Shown here one piece after another: positions 1 through 9,741 of a DNA stretch of 64,000 bases. Below the pieces are notes generated by a model. The model was not told the DNA's origin and ran no database searches. It saw nothing but the letters and a program-made list of their open reading frames with translations. The stretch is taken from the NCBI GenBank assembly GCA_903923395.1, contig CAIXXM010000096.1, positions 54,276 through 118,275 of the forward strand, in the 5' to 3' direction. The DNA comes from an uncultured Acidobacteriia bacterium (GTDB lineage: Bacteria; Acidobacteriota; Terriglobia; Bryobacterales; Bryobacteraceae). The translations under genes and the position numbers were made by a program. How positions within the stretch are numbered: position 1 is the first letter of the stretch; the number at the start of each line of letters is the position of its first letter.

Positions 1-46
1 CTTACCCGTTTCCGGGAGCCGGCCATTTTCTTTTCGTGCTTACAGT

Positions 47-2971
47 TTAGAAGCTGAAGCGGAGCTGCAGGCTGATTCTGCGGTTGCCTGCTGCCGAGTT
101 GCCACCACCGCCGGGTCCGCCGCCGAAGCCGCCGGCCAAACCAGTGGAGACCATGAAGTTCGGCGAAAGCAGGTTGCCGGTCGGGGTGTTGAGGTTGACG
201 TGGTTGATCGCATTGCGAGCTTCCACGCGGACCGTCAGGTTGTACTTCTTGCCGGTGCTGCCACCGCCGCCTGCGCCGCGCATCATGCCGCCCATGCCGC
301 CGCCGAAGCCGCCGCCGCCCATACCACCGCCACGACCGCCACCACCACCGCCACGTGCACCACCACCGCCGCCACGGCCACCGGCACCAGGATCGCCGCC
401 CATACCGCCACCGGCCGCATTGGGATTGCCTCCGCCATTCTTCTCACCCCAGCCGAAGGTGCGGCTGACCGTGAGGTTCAGGCTGACGTTGCCCGGGCCT
501 TCCAGATAGTCAATCGGAATCAACTGCGCGCCGTAAGCCGGAGCCAGATCGAAGCTGCCGAACTTGGTCACCTTCAGGTTGGCGGGCAGAGTCGCACTGG
601 TGGCAAGTGCCGGACGGTCATTGAAGATACCGTCGCCGTTGGAGTCACGGCCAGTAGTCACGTTGATGGGACGTCCGGAGGACATCGTCACAAAGGGTGA
701 CAGGGTGATTGCGTAGGGCAGCGCAACGGACCCGAAGATACCACCGCGGTTGCGAACGTCGAAGGAAGAACGGCCCCAATCCAGCTTTTCGTTATAAGTG
801 TTGCTGGGGAAGCCGCCGGCATCGTCCTCCGCCTTACCAAGCGCATAGTAGCCAGAGAGCGAGATCTTCGAATTGACGCGCGCGTTGATGTTGGTGATCA
901 GCTGTTGCTGCTTCAGAACGCCGCTGTTTTCGTAGAGATAGATATCGCCGATGTTGCCATAGGGGCGAACCACCTGACCCGTGGTCTGGTAGATATCCGG
1001 ATACGGTGCGTTGATATCGCGCTGCCGCGATTCATGCACGCCGCGGGAGTTGATGTAGTTCATCGACATCGTCATCTTCAAGGGCAGCTGTTGGTCAAAA
1101 CCGATGGCAAGCTGTTCCAGGGTGAGCGGCTTGATGTTCGGGTCGAGCTTGTAGATGGGGTTGTCGACCTTCGCGGCAGCAAGCGCTGCGAGGGAAGGCA
1201 GGTTGGTCGGGCTGTAGGTGATCGGCGAAGTCGCGGTGCCGGTCAGCAGGTAGTTCAGAGTAGACGTCCCGTTGTAGCGGTAGGTGTTGAGGGTCAGGTT
1301 ATCATCCACGCGGCTGAAGAAGAAGCCGTAACCAGCGCGGAGAACCGTCTTCGAAGCCTTGTTGCCCTTCGCGAACGGCGCCCACGCGAGGCTCACGCGG
1401 GGAGCAACGTCGCCCTTGTAGCTGATGTTGGTCTGCGCTTCATAACGTGCACCGAGGCTGACGGTGAGGTTGGGCTTCACGCGCCAGTCGTCCTGCACGA
1501 AGCCACCGGCATCGAACTGCTTCACATTGAGAAGCGGCGTGCCTGCGGCGAGAGAGAACTGCGTCGGGGTGTTGGCCTGGTAAGCAGCGATGCTGGCATA
1601 GCTGAAGGTGCCGTTGAAATTTGAAGTGGAGCTCTGATCCTGGCTGGAATCGCGCAACCGCACACCGAACTTCACGGTGTGGGCACCGAGAGTCATCGTT
1701 GTCTGGTTGGAAAGTTCGAAGCCGTGGATGTGAGTGAAGTTCGCCAGCAGCGGCGCACCGCCGAAGGTCGCCACACCGGGGATGGAGATGGTGGGACCAC
1801 CCACGCCGGAACCGTTCTGATTGCTGTGCGAATCATTGAACTGGAAGCGGGTTTCGTTCACGGCCTTGGTGCCAAGAATCGCGGTTTCCGTGGCCTGCAC
1901 CGTGTTGTTGTGGTTGGCCGTGGTCTCGCCCTGGCTCAGCGTGCTGTAACCGCCGACGCCGGAGTTCTGATTCTTCGATTCCGTCCAGTGATACCGGACC
2001 ACGAGGGTGTTCGTCGTGTTGATCTGGTAATCAATGCGCGGGCTGATGGTCATGAAGCGCGAAGGCGTCAGCACACCCGTGCCGAGCTGGGTGGTGAAGT
2101 TGGTGGTCGGGTCGAAAGCCTTGATGATGGCGTTGTCGTCCACCGCGCGGCGGTTCGCATCGATCGAGAACGAAGAACGCTTGTTGATGGGGCCGCCGAA
2201 GTTGAAGCCGTAGAACTCAGAGATGTAATCCGGCGTGGTGCCCGTGAGGAACGGGTTGCGGCTGTTCAGGAACTTGTCGCCGAAGTTGAAGTTCGCACCG
2301 CCGTGGTACTTGTCGGAACCAGGCTTGGTGAAGATTTCCACGCGACCGAAACCGGGCTGGTCGAATTCGGAGGAGAAGGGGTTCGAGTTGATGCGGATTT
2401 CGCGGATCGAACTCTTCGGAGGCAGCTGGCCACCCGAAAAACCATCAATAAAGAACTGGGCGCCGTTCGGACCGGCAGCCGGACCGGCGAGAGCCTGCAG
2501 GTCATTCTGGAGATCATCGGGATCGTCCGGCAGATTGTCAATATCAGCAGCTTTCAACACAATCGCGCCGACGTTCTGCGAAGGATCGACCGAAACTGCC
2601 GTCTGGCTGTTATCGGAAACCGATACTTCCTGCGCTTCCGTGGCGATCGCGAGCGAGATATTCAACGTCACGGGGGTGCCGGCGGACACATTCACTTCCT
2701 TGGCTGTAAAGGTAATAAAACCTTTGGAATCAGCCTTCAGTGAATACTTGCCGGGCTGCAGCCCGTTGATGATAAAGTTCCCCGTGCCATCGGTCTTGAC
2801 CGATTTTGCGGGACCGTTGCCGCTGACGATCACCGTCGCGCCCGGGATCACCGCGGCGGACGGATCTGTCACTTGGCCCTTAATGCTACCCACATTTTGG
2901 GCGAAGGCGGTCACTGTCAGGCAGAGTAAGCTTGCCAGGACACACAAATAGTTAGTCAACTTGGAGTTCAT
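47..2971 (-). CDS. Oar-like TonB-dependent receptor with carboxypeptidase-regulatory N-terminus
   Basis: 974 residues. A signal peptide covers about residues 1-25 (cleavage near AFA-QN). A carboxypeptidase-regulatory-like beta-sandwich follows at about 26-110 (GSIKGQVTDPSAAVIPGATV). A plug-like region spans about 140-235 and the rest is an outer-membrane beta-barrel ending in the aromatic RFSF typical of barrel proteins. Proteins of this build import large substrates across the outer membrane and are greatly expanded in acidobacteria; the substrate cannot be read from sequence. A strongly glycine-rich stretch lies at about residues 845-904 (bases 260-440) inside the barrel, followed by a short second GGG patch near 955. 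No strong ribosome site precedes the ATG at 2971. The 190-bp gap to divergent larB holds a small inverted repeat (TGTAAA/TTTACA, 3065-3084) of unknown meaning. Confidence 0.9.
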   Translation of the reverse strand: MNSKLTNYLCVLASLLCLTVTAFAQNVGSIKGQVTDPSAAVIPGATVIVSGNGPAKSVKTDGTGNFIINGLQPGKYSLKADSKGFITFTAKEVNVSAGTPVTLNISLAIATEAQEVSVSDNSQTAVSVDPSQNVGAIVLKAADIDNLPDDPDDLQNDLQALAGPAAGPNGAQFFIDGFSGGQLPPKSSIREIRINSNPFSSEFDQPGFGRVEIFTKPGSDKYHGGANFNFGDKFLNSRNPFLTGTTPDYISEFYGFNFGGPINKRSSFSIDANRRAVDDNAIIKAFDPTTNFTTQLGTGVLTPSRFMTISPRIDYQINTTNTLVVRYHWTESKNQNSGVGGYSTLSQGETTANHNNTVQATETAILGTKAVNETRFQFNDSHSNQNGSGVGGPTISIPGVATFGGAPLLANFTHIHGFELSNQTTMTLGAHTVKFGVRLRDSSQDQSSTSNFNGTFSYASIAAYQANTPTQFSLAAGTPLLNVKQFDAGGFVQDDWRVKPNLTVSLGARYEAQTNISYKGDVAPRVSLAWAPFAKGNKASKTVLRAGYGFFFSRVDDNLTLNTYRYNGTSTLNYLLTGTATSPITYSPTNLPSLAALAAAKVDNPIYKLDPNIKPLTLEQLAIGFDQQLPLKMTMSMNYINSRGVHESRQRDINAPYPDIYQTTGQVVRPYGNIGDIYLYENSGVLKQQQLITNINARVNSKISLSGYYALGKAEDDAGGFPSNTYNEKLDWGRSSFDVRNRGGIFGSVALPYAITLSPFVTMSSGRPINVTTGRDSNGDGIFNDRPALATSATLPANLKVTKFGSFDLAPAYGAQLIPIDYLEGPGNVSLNLTVSRTFGWGEKNGGGNPNAAGGGMGGDPGAGGRGGGGGARGGGGGGRGGGMGGGGFGGGMGGMMRGAGGGGSTGKKYNLTVRVEARNAINHVNLNTPTGNLLSPNFMVSTGLAGGFGGGPGGGGNSAAGNRRISLQLRFSF

Positions 2972-3161
2972 ACGATTACTTTTTAGAGTCTGAAAGAAGA
3001 GACGAGGTGGAAATTCGATTGTTACGCAGTCCGGGCCGCAATTCCTAAAAGTTGTGTGAAGTTCTGTAAATGTTTGTTTTTACAAAATCTTACGAATCCT
3101 CAGCCGGACCCGAGTGTGGCATTTTTACCGCACTTTGCAGCTTGATAGAGTGGTAATCGCA

Positions 3162-3908
3162 ATGACCGAAGAACAACTGCGCGGACTGCTCGACGAAGTC
3201 AAGAGCGGGACCCTCGATGTCCCGGCCGCACTGGAGCGCGTCCGCCATCTGCCATTTGAAGATCTGGGTTTCGCCAAAGTGGACCATCACAGGGCGCTCC
3301 GCCATGGCATGCCGGAAGTGGTTTTCGGCCTGGGGAAAGCACCGGAACACGTGGTGGCCATTGCGGGCAAGCTGCTCGAAAAGGCCGACAACGTTCTCAT
3401 CACCAGAGTCAGCCGTCAGACCGCGGAACTGGTCACCAATGAACTCCCCGGCGGCGAATACTTCCCTCTTTCCGGTGCGATCCGTTTTTGGCGGAACCGC
3501 GTTGTGACCGGGAAGGGCAAGATCGGGGTGGTTTGCGCCGGCACGAGCGATATCCCCGTGGCTGAAGAAGCGCAGATCACGGCGGAAGTCATGGGTAACG
3601 AAGTGTTTTCCATTCACGACGTGGGCGTTGCGGGAATCCACCGGCTGCTGAACAACTCGCAGAAACTGCTGGAAGCCAGAGTGCTGGTGGTTTGCGCCGG
3701 TATGGAAGGTGCTCTGCCCAGTGCTGTGGGTGGCATGGTGGGCTGCCCCGTGATCGCCGTGCCGACCAGCGTCGGTTATGGTGCCAGCTTCCACGGTTTG
3801 GCCGCGCTGCTGGGCATGTTGAACAGCTGCGCCAGCAATGTGACGGTGGTCAATATCGACAACGGTTTCGGTGCCGCCTACGTGGCCAGCCTGATCAACC
3901 GCATCTGA
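3162..3908 (+). CDS. larB: LarB, nickel-pincer cofactor biosynthesis carboxylase (PurE-like)
   Basis: 248 residues from the ATG at 3162. A GTG at 3114 would add 16 residues without family support. LarB is a PurE-related carboxylase/hydrolase that carboxylates the pyridinium ring of nicotinic acid adenine dinucleotide in making the nickel-pincer nucleotide of lactate racemase and related enzymes. Family signatures are visible: the [19 protein letters not shown] stretch near residues 40-58, the PurE-type core with [11 protein letters not shown], and the Gly/Ala-rich C-terminal part ([15 protein letters not shown], then [12 protein letters not shown]). Neither larC, larE nor a LarA-like racemase is in the window, so it stands alone here. 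It lies 29 bp upstream of the NamZ fusion and may be co-transcribed with it. The family assignment is firm; its physiological partner is unknown. Confidence 0.9.
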   Translation: MTEEQLRGLLDEVKSGTLDVPAALERVRHLPFEDLGFAKVDHHRALRHGMPEVVFGLGKAPEHVVAIAGKLLEKADNVLITRVSRQTAELVTNELPGGEYFPLSGAIRFWRNRVVTGKGKIGVVCAGTSDIPVAEEAQITAEVMGNEVFSIHDVGVAGIHRLLNNSQKLLEARVLVVCAGMEGALPSAVGGMVGCPVIAVPTSVGYGASFHGLAALLGMLNSCASNVTVVNIDNGFGAAYVASLINRI

Positions 3909-3937
3909 AGCTTTCCGGCTTGCGATAACCTTGCTTT

Positions 3938-6169
3938 GTGAAGTTTTCGCTGCCCCTTATTCTTTTCGCTTCCCTGCTGAGCGCCCAAACTCCTGTGTTC
4001 AGAGGTGCGGCCGCAGCCGACGCCGCGATCAACCAGGCCATTCAGGAAGACCGGTTGCCCGGTGCCGTGCTGCTGGTCGGCCATGAGGGAAAGGTCATCT
4101 ATAAGAAGGCCTACGGGAACCGGGCGGTTGCACCGGCCAAAGAAGCGATGGCGCTGAACACCATCTTTGACTGCGCCTCGCTGACGAAGGTCGTTGCCAC
4201 CACCAGCGGCATGATGAAACTGGTCGAAACCGGCAAAGTGAACGTGGATGACCCTGTCACCAAGTACCTGCCCGAGTTTCAGGGCGGGAAAAGCACGGTC
4301 ACGGTGCGCCAGCTGATGACCCACTTTTCGGGACTCCGTCCAGATCTGGATCTCGAACCGGCGTGGTCAGGCTATGACACAGGCATCCAAAAAGCACTGA
4401 CGGACAAACCGGCGAATCCCCCGGGCGCGAAGTTCGTTTACAGCGACATCAATTTCGAACTGCTCGGCGAGATCATCCGCCGTCAGAGCGGCATGCCGGA
4501 AAACGAGTATTTAAAGAAGATTCTCTTTGAACCGCTGGGCATGAAGGACTCCGGCTATCTGCCCGCCGCCGCGCTGCGCAACCGGATCGCGCCCACCGAG
4601 CAGCAAAAGGACGGCACGATTCTCCGCGGCGTGGTTCATGACCCGACCGCGCGCTACATGGGCGGAGTGGCCGGGCATGCGGGCCTGTTTTCCACCGCAG
4701 ATGACCTGAGCAAGTTCTGCCAGATGCTGCTCGACGGCGGCAAAGGCCTGTTCCGGCCGGAAACCATCCGGACGTTCACCTCCAATGCGGCCGCCACCAC
4801 GCAGCCCATCCAGCGCGGACTCGGCTGGGACATCAACTCTTCTTTCTCCACCACCAGAGGCGATCTCTTCCCCATCGGCTCCTTCGGACACACCGGCTTT
4901 ACGGGAACTTCCATCTGGATCGATCCGGCATCGAAGACTTACGTGATTTTGCTGGCGAATTCCGTTCATCTCCACGGCAGGAAGCCGATCTCTCCGCTAC
5001 GGGGCAGAATCGCCACCATCGTTGCGAGCGCTGTGGGCTACGACGCCAAGGTGCAAACCGGCTTGGACGTTCTCGCCGCCAATGGGTTCGCGGAGTTCAA
5101 AGGCAAGAAGATCGGCCTGATCACCAACCAGAGCGGACTCGACCGCGAAGGCCGCCGGAATATCGACCTGATGCGGGATGCGGGCGTGGAAATCGCCGCC
5201 ATCTTCTCGCCGGAACATGGCTTCGCGGGCGTGGAAGACCATGAAAATATTGACAATACAGTAGACCCGAAGACCGGCATCCGCGTCTGGAGCCTGTACG
5301 GCAAGAACCTCCGCCCCTCCGCGGAAATGCTGCGCGGTCTGGACGCCATGGTCTTTGATATCCAGGACATCGGCGTTCGCTTCTATACGTTTGAATCCAC
5401 CATGGCCTACGCGCTGGAGGCTTGTGCCAAAGCCAAGATCCCCTTCTACGTGCTGGACCGGCCGAATCCCATCACCGGACTTCATGTGGAAGGGCCCATG
5501 CTGGATGCGGATAAAGTTTCTTTCGTCGGTTCATACCCCCTGCCCCTGCGCCACGGCCTGACGATGGGGGAATTAGCCCGCTATTTCAATGGCGAAGAAT
5601 ATTGGAATGCCGACCTGCACATCATCCAAATGAAAGGCTGGACCCGCGAAACCTGGTTCGACCAGACTGGCCTGCCCTGGGTCAACCCCTCCCCGAACAT
5701 TCGCAATCTGACCGAAGCGATTCTCTACCCCGGCTTGGCACTGCTCGAATTTTCCACTAATTATTCTGTCGGGCGGGGCACAGACAACCCCTTCGAACAG
5801 GTTGGCGCTGATTGGATACAGGGCAAGCAACTGGCGGATTACCTCAATGCAAGGAACATTCCCGGGATTCGTTGTGAGCCAGTCAAATTCACGCCCAGCA
5901 GTTCGAATTTCGCAAAGAAGACGGTTGAAGGAGTACGCTTCACGCTGACGGACCGCGTGCAATTCTCCGCTCTGCGCCTGGGAATCGAGGTGGCCACGGC
6001 GCTGGAGAAGCTCTACCCCGGCAAGATTTCCTTTGACGCGGGCAAAAAGCTGATTGGAAGCCAGGCTATGATTGAGGCACTCAAGAGCCACGGTGATGCC
6101 GCAGCGGCAGCCAAGCTTGGCATGGAAGCGTTTGAGAAAAGCCGCACGAAGTATCTGCTGTACCAATAA
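3938..6169 (+). CDS. Fusion: beta-lactamase-family serine hydrolase + NamZ exo-beta-N-acetylmuramidase (DUF1343)
   Basis: 743 residues from a GTG start with a signal peptide (residues 1-16, ending SAQ), so exported. Residues 25-365 form a serine beta-lactamase/penicillin-binding fold with S81-L-T-K84, Y168-S-D170 and H318-T-G320 in the usual order. Residues about 374-743 are DUF1343 (NamZ/YbbC), with its GLITNQSG, SPEHGF (424-429), FDIQDIGVRFYT, LDRPNPI and VGRGTDNPF signatures. In Bacillus subtilis NamZ removes terminal MurNAc from peptidoglycan chains, and the adjacent ybbE encodes a beta-lactamase-like hydrolase; here both are in one chain. Inferred role: stepwise breakdown of cell-wall sugar chains in the periplasm for recycling or scavenging. 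All catalytic motifs of the N-domain look intact. A hairpin terminator follows the stop directly. Confidence 0.9.
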   Translation: MKFSLPLILFASLLSAQTPVFRGAAAADAAINQAIQEDRLPGAVLLVGHEGKVIYKKAYGNRAVAPAKEAMALNTIFDCASLTKVVATTSGMMKLVETGKVNVDDPVTKYLPEFQGGKSTVTVRQLMTHFSGLRPDLDLEPAWSGYDTGIQKALTDKPANPPGAKFVYSDINFELLGEIIRRQSGMPENEYLKKILFEPLGMKDSGYLPAAALRNRIAPTEQQKDGTILRGVVHDPTARYMGGVAGHAGLFSTADDLSKFCQMLLDGGKGLFRPETIRTFTSNAAATTQPIQRGLGWDINSSFSTTRGDLFPIGSFGHTGFTGTSIWIDPASKTYVILLANSVHLHGRKPISPLRGRIATIVASAVGYDAKVQTGLDVLAANGFAEFKGKKIGLITNQSGLDREGRRNIDLMRDAGVEIAAIFSPEHGFAGVEDHENIDNTVDPKTGIRVWSLYGKNLRPSAEMLRGLDAMVFDIQDIGVRFYTFESTMAYALEACAKAKIPFYVLDRPNPITGLHVEGPMLDADKVSFVGSYPLPLRHGLTMGELARYFNGEEYWNADLHIIQMKGWTRETWFDQTGLPWVNPSPNIRNLTEAILYPGLALLEFSTNYSVGRGTDNPFEQVGADWIQGKQLADYLNARNIPGIRCEPVKFTPSSSNFAKKTVEGVRFTLTDRVQFSALRLGIEVATALEKLYPGKISFDAGKKLIGSQAMIEALKSHGDAAAAAKLGMEAFEKSRTKYLLYQ

Positions 6170-6170
6170 A

Positions 6171-6196
6171 AAAGGACGGCTGGCGCGCCGTCCTTT
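6171..6196. terminator. Bidirectional intrinsic terminator
   Basis: A perfect 10-bp stem (AAAGGACGGC at 6171-6180 with GCCGTCCTTT at 6187-6196) encloses a 6-base loop. It lies between the convergent NamZ fusion and the small basic protein gene. The A-run just before the stem gives a U-run on the minus strand, so it should end the minus-strand gene especially well. Confidence 0.85.
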
Positions 6197-6222
6197 CTAA
6201 CTTTGACTTGTACCGGCTGAAC

Positions 6223-6429
6223 TTATTCAGCCGCGCTGGCAGTTTTTCCCGTGGCGGTCTTGTTCTTGCTGCCGGCCGGACGGCCCCGCTTCTTCGCTTC
6301 CGCCATCCATGACGGTGGACGTCCGCGACGGCGTCCACGCCCGCTCGCAAGCCGTTCCAGGCTCAGAATCGCCTCTTCCAGTTGGTCCCGCTCCTGGCGG
6401 AGGTCGGCCAGGATTTTACTTACGTCCAT
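6223..6429 (-). CDS. Small basic protein with AT-hook-like RGRPP motif
   Basis: 68 residues, starting at the ATG at 6429, which is preceded by a good ribosome site (AGAGGTGAG about 3-5 bases upstream). A longer upstream frame to 6546 has no such support. Residues 1-28 are predicted helical and possibly coiled-coil (ILADLRQERDQLEEAILSLE). The rest is very basic and contains GRRRGRPP and KKRGRPAGSKNK, which look like AT-hook minor-groove DNA-binding motifs, followed by a Lys/Thr/Ala tail. I infer a nucleoid-associated or DNA-binding small protein; there is no direct evidence of function. It stands alone, ending in the terminator at 6171-6196. Confidence 0.75.
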   Translation of the reverse strand: MDVSKILADLRQERDQLEEAILSLERLASGRGRRRGRPPSWMAEAKKRGRPAGSKNKTATGKTASAAE

Positions 6430-6641
6430 CTTCTCACCTCTGACGGAAGTCTTATTCCGAGTATTATGCCGCCGCCCCACCGCATCGCCGGGAAACCAGT
6501 CCGTTCTGAAACCAGAACAGAATCCAGCGCAACGCAAGGCGTGCACAAATTCTTTTTACCGCGATAGATCTGCGCTGCGCAAGGGCTTTGTTCTGTTTCT
6601 GGAACAAAACCTGTAATTTTCTGTGAATGGGATTGCCGGAG

Positions 6642-8000
6642 CTACGGCAATGGAATGACGCCGGGCGACGCTTTGGCCTTCTTCTTCCAGTAAAAATAGA
6701 AGGGTAATCCCAACAAAATGAACACAATTCCAGCCACTGACTCCTTCGGACTGTTCTGGAGAGTGCTCAAATCAAGGATCGTTGCGCCGACAAGAAAAAG
6801 AAGGGGCACCACCGGATAGCCCAGGGTTTTGTAAGCCCGCGGCAAATCCGGACGCTTCTTCCGCAGCACGAAAACGGCCGCTCCGGCCATCCCGTAAAGA
6901 ATCCAGCTCGCAAATATTACGTACGTAAAGAGGCTGTCATAGCTCCCGGCCACGAGGACCAGCACAGCGGACCACGCCGTCAGCATAAGAATGGAAACGC
7001 CGGGAGTGTGAAACGCCGGGTGCACGCGTGCCGCGGAACGGAAGAAAAGTCCATTGCGGGCTGCAGCATACGGAACGCGCGCCCCGGTCAATATCGAACC
7101 GTTCAGCGCGGCAAAGATGGAAATCATTGCGGCCAGGGAAACAGCGCCAGCGCCGGCAGGTCCCTGGATCCGCTGCATCATTTCCGCCGCAACCAGCTTG
7201 TGCGCCCCTACTTCCGCCGGGGTCAGCACCAGAAAATAGGCCCAGTTCGCGGCCATGTAAATGAGAATTACCAGCAGTGTTCCGCCGATCAATGCCAGGG
7301 GCAGATTCCGTTTCGGGTCCTTGATTTCAGAGGCCACCATGCCCACGTTGTTCCAGCCGTCATAGGCCCAGAGCGCGCCCACCAGCGCTGCGACGAACCC
7401 GGTAAATGCGGGCTGCACCAGCGGCGCGGCTCCGGCAGCGGCAGGATGCGCATAAAACAATCCGGCGACAATAATCCAGCCGATAAGCACCACTTTCACC
7501 ACCGTCACCGCAACCTGCACCGCGCCGCCAATTTTGACGCCGACATAATTCACGCCACCGAGAAAGAGAATCAGCAGCATCGCGAAGACTTGGCCATATT
7601 TCACAGGGAACGGGCCCGCCACGAACCAGACCTGTTCCAGTTCCGGCCGGAAATGAGCGGTGTATTCGAAGAATGCGGTCGCAAGAGTGGCGATTGACCC
7701 GCTCTTGCCAACCAAAAGCTGGGTCCAACTGTACAGAAAGCCCCAAATCGGACCATAAGCTTCCGTAAGGTAGACATATTCCCCGCCGGCTCCGGGCATG
7801 GCTGCGGCCAATTCCGCGTAGGTCAGCGCGCCGGCCAGGGACAGCGCCCCGCCCACCACCCACACCAGAAACACCATCGGCACTGTGCCGACGTTGTTGA
7901 TCATGCCCTGTGGCACACGGAAGATCCCGCTCCCGATGACTGTTCCCACAACAATTGCCAGAGCGGCCCAGATACCCAAATCACGGCGAAGTTCCGTCAT
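6642..8000 (-). CDS. APC-superfamily amino acid permease
   Basis: 452 residues, about 12 hydrophobic segments. The N-terminal GTVIGSGIFRVP motif in the first helix and the PGAGGEYVYL segment of helix 2-3 are hallmarks of the LAT/APA amino-acid transporters of the APC superfamily; the WNN motif in the middle helix (GWNNVG) also fits. It should move amino acids across the inner membrane by exchange or proton coupling; the substrate is not readable. Its start overlaps the stop of the upstream symporter gene by 4 bp (7997-8000), so the two are co-transcribed and probably translationally coupled. Confidence 0.88.
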   Translation of the reverse strand: MTELRRDLGIWAALAIVVGTVIGSGIFRVPQGMINNVGTVPMVFLVWVVGGALSLAGALTYAELAAAMPGAGGEYVYLTEAYGPIWGFLYSWTQLLVGKSGSIATLATAFFEYTAHFRPELEQVWFVAGPFPVKYGQVFAMLLILFLGGVNYVGVKIGGAVQVAVTVVKVVLIGWIIVAGLFYAHPAAAGAAPLVQPAFTGFVAALVGALWAYDGWNNVGMVASEIKDPKRNLPLALIGGTLLVILIYMAANWAYFLVLTPAEVGAHKLVAAEMMQRIQGPAGAGAVSLAAMISIFAALNGSILTGARVPYAAARNGLFFRSAARVHPAFHTPGVSILMLTAWSAVLVLVAGSYDSLFTYVIFASWILYGMAGAAVFVLRKKRPDLPRAYKTLGYPVVPLLFLVGATILDLSTLQNSPKESVAGIVFILLGLPFYFYWKKKAKASPGVIPLP

Positions 8001-9505
8001 GCCCGTGTTTTCTCCTTATCAACGTTGGATTTCAAGAGGAATGAAGACAGCCACCCGACACCAAACGTGACCGAACTGCCGATCAGAACCCACCAGGTGA
8101 ACGGAATTTTCGTGAAGAGCTTCACATAAAGCATGGTCGCGGCCCCCGCCAGAACGCCGGCGATGGCGGCATTCTCCCCGGGGCGCTTCGTCAACACACC
8201 CAGCAGGAAAACGCCGAGCAGAATTCCCAGCGTGACGGATGCGATCGAGAGACCCGATTCCAGCACAGAGCCCCACTGGCTGGCCACCACGGCAATTCCT
8301 GCAAGCACGGCACCCCACAGAACCGTGGAGAACTTCGACATACGAAGATAATGCGCAGCCGAATGCCTGCCCTTCGTCAGCGGCTGATAAAAATCCACCA
8401 CGGTTGCGGAAGCCAGCGAATTGAGCGCAGCCGAAAGATTGGCCATCGCGGCGGCCAGAATCGCAGCCATCGCGAGACCAGCCACTCCGACCGGCAGCGC
8501 AGTCCAAAGGAACCGCGGATACAAGCGGTCCAGGTCATATTTCGAAAGCGCTTTGCCGTCACCATAGACCCAGAGCAGCAATCCAATTGTAAGGAACAGC
8601 GTGAATTGGATGAAAACAACGCCCCAGCTAAGCATCAGCGCACGGCGGCTCTGCTTTTCATTCCCGGCACTCAGCAGACGCTGGACCACTAATTGGTCGG
8701 TCCCATGGCTCGCGGTCGTTAAGAAGGTGCCGCCGATCACTCCGGCCCAGAAGGTATAGGGATTTGTCCAGGACCAGGAAAAGTCGAAAACCTTCAGCTT
8801 GCCGAGTGGTCCGGCCAGCTCCGTGACATGGTTCCAGCCACCTGGAATCTTGCCGAGCAAGATCACGAAGCTGACCACAGCCCCCAGAACATACATGCCC
8901 ATCTGCAGAACGTCCGTCCAGATCACGGCCGTCATGCCGCCTTCGAACGTATAGAAGAGCGTGAGGCAAATGATGAAGAGGATCGACGTCAGCCCGCCGG
9001 TATGGAGCAGGATCGCAATGACGATGGAGATCGCAAAAACACGTACACCTTCCGCGAGGGCGCGTGTCACTAGAAAGATGGCAGAAGTCACCTTGCGGAC
9101 ATTCGGACCGAAGCGCCGCTGCATCAATTCGTAAGCTGTGTAGAGTTCCCCTTCGAAATACCGCGGCAGGAAAATGGTGCTGATGACGATCCTCGCCAGC
9201 AGGTAGCCAAACACGACCTGCAAGAACACATAGCTGCCGCTGTAGGCCAAAGGCGGAGTGCCAATGATCGTGAGAGTACTGGTTTCCGCGGAGACAATAC
9301 TGAGGGCAATCGCCCACCAAGGGGCTTCATTGCCGCCTAGAAAATAGTCTTTGAGCGTCTTTTGGGATTGCTTGAAGCGCGCGCCAAACCACGTGACGCC
9401 TACCAAATACGCGACGATGACTGCCAGATCGACCGGCCGCTCGAATGTTTGCACGGGAATAGAAAGAAAAAGGGCTTTCGGGATTGTAGCAGGTTCTGAA
9501 TTCAC
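7997..9505 (-). CDS. Sodium:solute symporter (SSS family)
   Basis: 502 residues with about 13 transmembrane segments. The N-terminal membrane part has the SSS features: TWFGARFKQSQKTLKDYFLGGNEAPWWAIALS with the Ser/Thr-rich SAETSTLTIIGTP helix 2, plus the HGTDQLVVQRLLS segment after helix 6. The family imports sugars, amino acids, vitamins or similar organic solutes with sodium. The start at 9505 is the longest; a start a few codons later would only trim the short N-terminal tail. First gene of a two-gene operon with the APC permease. The pairing of two organic-solute carriers suggests uptake of related nutrients. Confidence 0.88.
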   Translation of the reverse strand: MNSEPATIPKALFLSIPVQTFERPVDLAVIVAYLVGVTWFGARFKQSQKTLKDYFLGGNEAPWWAIALSIVSAETSTLTIIGTPPLAYSGSYVFLQVVFGYLLARIVISTIFLPRYFEGELYTAYELMQRRFGPNVRKVTSAIFLVTRALAEGVRVFAISIVIAILLHTGGLTSILFIICLTLFYTFEGGMTAVIWTDVLQMGMYVLGAVVSFVILLGKIPGGWNHVTELAGPLGKLKVFDFSWSWTNPYTFWAGVIGGTFLTTASHGTDQLVVQRLLSAGNEKQSRRALMLSWGVVFIQFTLFLTIGLLLWVYGDGKALSKYDLDRLYPRFLWTALPVGVAGLAMAAILAAAMANLSAALNSLASATVVDFYQPLTKGRHSAAHYLRMSKFSTVLWGAVLAGIAVVASQWGSVLESGLSIASVTLGILLGVFLLGVLTKRPGENAAIAGVLAGAATMLYVKLFTKIPFTWWVLIGSSVTFGVGWLSSFLLKSNVDKEKTRA

Positions 9506-9741
9506 ACGAATTGCAGGAACTTCCCCGCGGCATCCGGTGTCGAACGGCTTAGCAACGGACGGTCAGGATGGGGGTGTGATTGCCGCAGCGATGCGGGTTC
9601 GGTATACTCCGCTTTACCGGGATAAAATTCCAAGCTGACGGCTCTCAGTGTCGAGAGGAGTCCGGAGCAGACCCCGGGGCATTCGTTCGGAATCAAAATC
9701 GTTCAAAATTGGTATTTCAGAGACGCGGGGAGGAATCGTAC

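Noticed and set aside
84..509. A proline-rich plus-strand frame
   Set aside because: It is the complement of the glycine-rich loop of the TonB receptor; the Pro run is a by-product of the GGN codons.
6587..6608. A 7-bp inverted repeat (TTTGTTC/GAACAAA) near the end of the permease gene
   Set aside because: Weak stem with a wide loop; no T-run or conserved context, so neither terminator nor operator can be supported.
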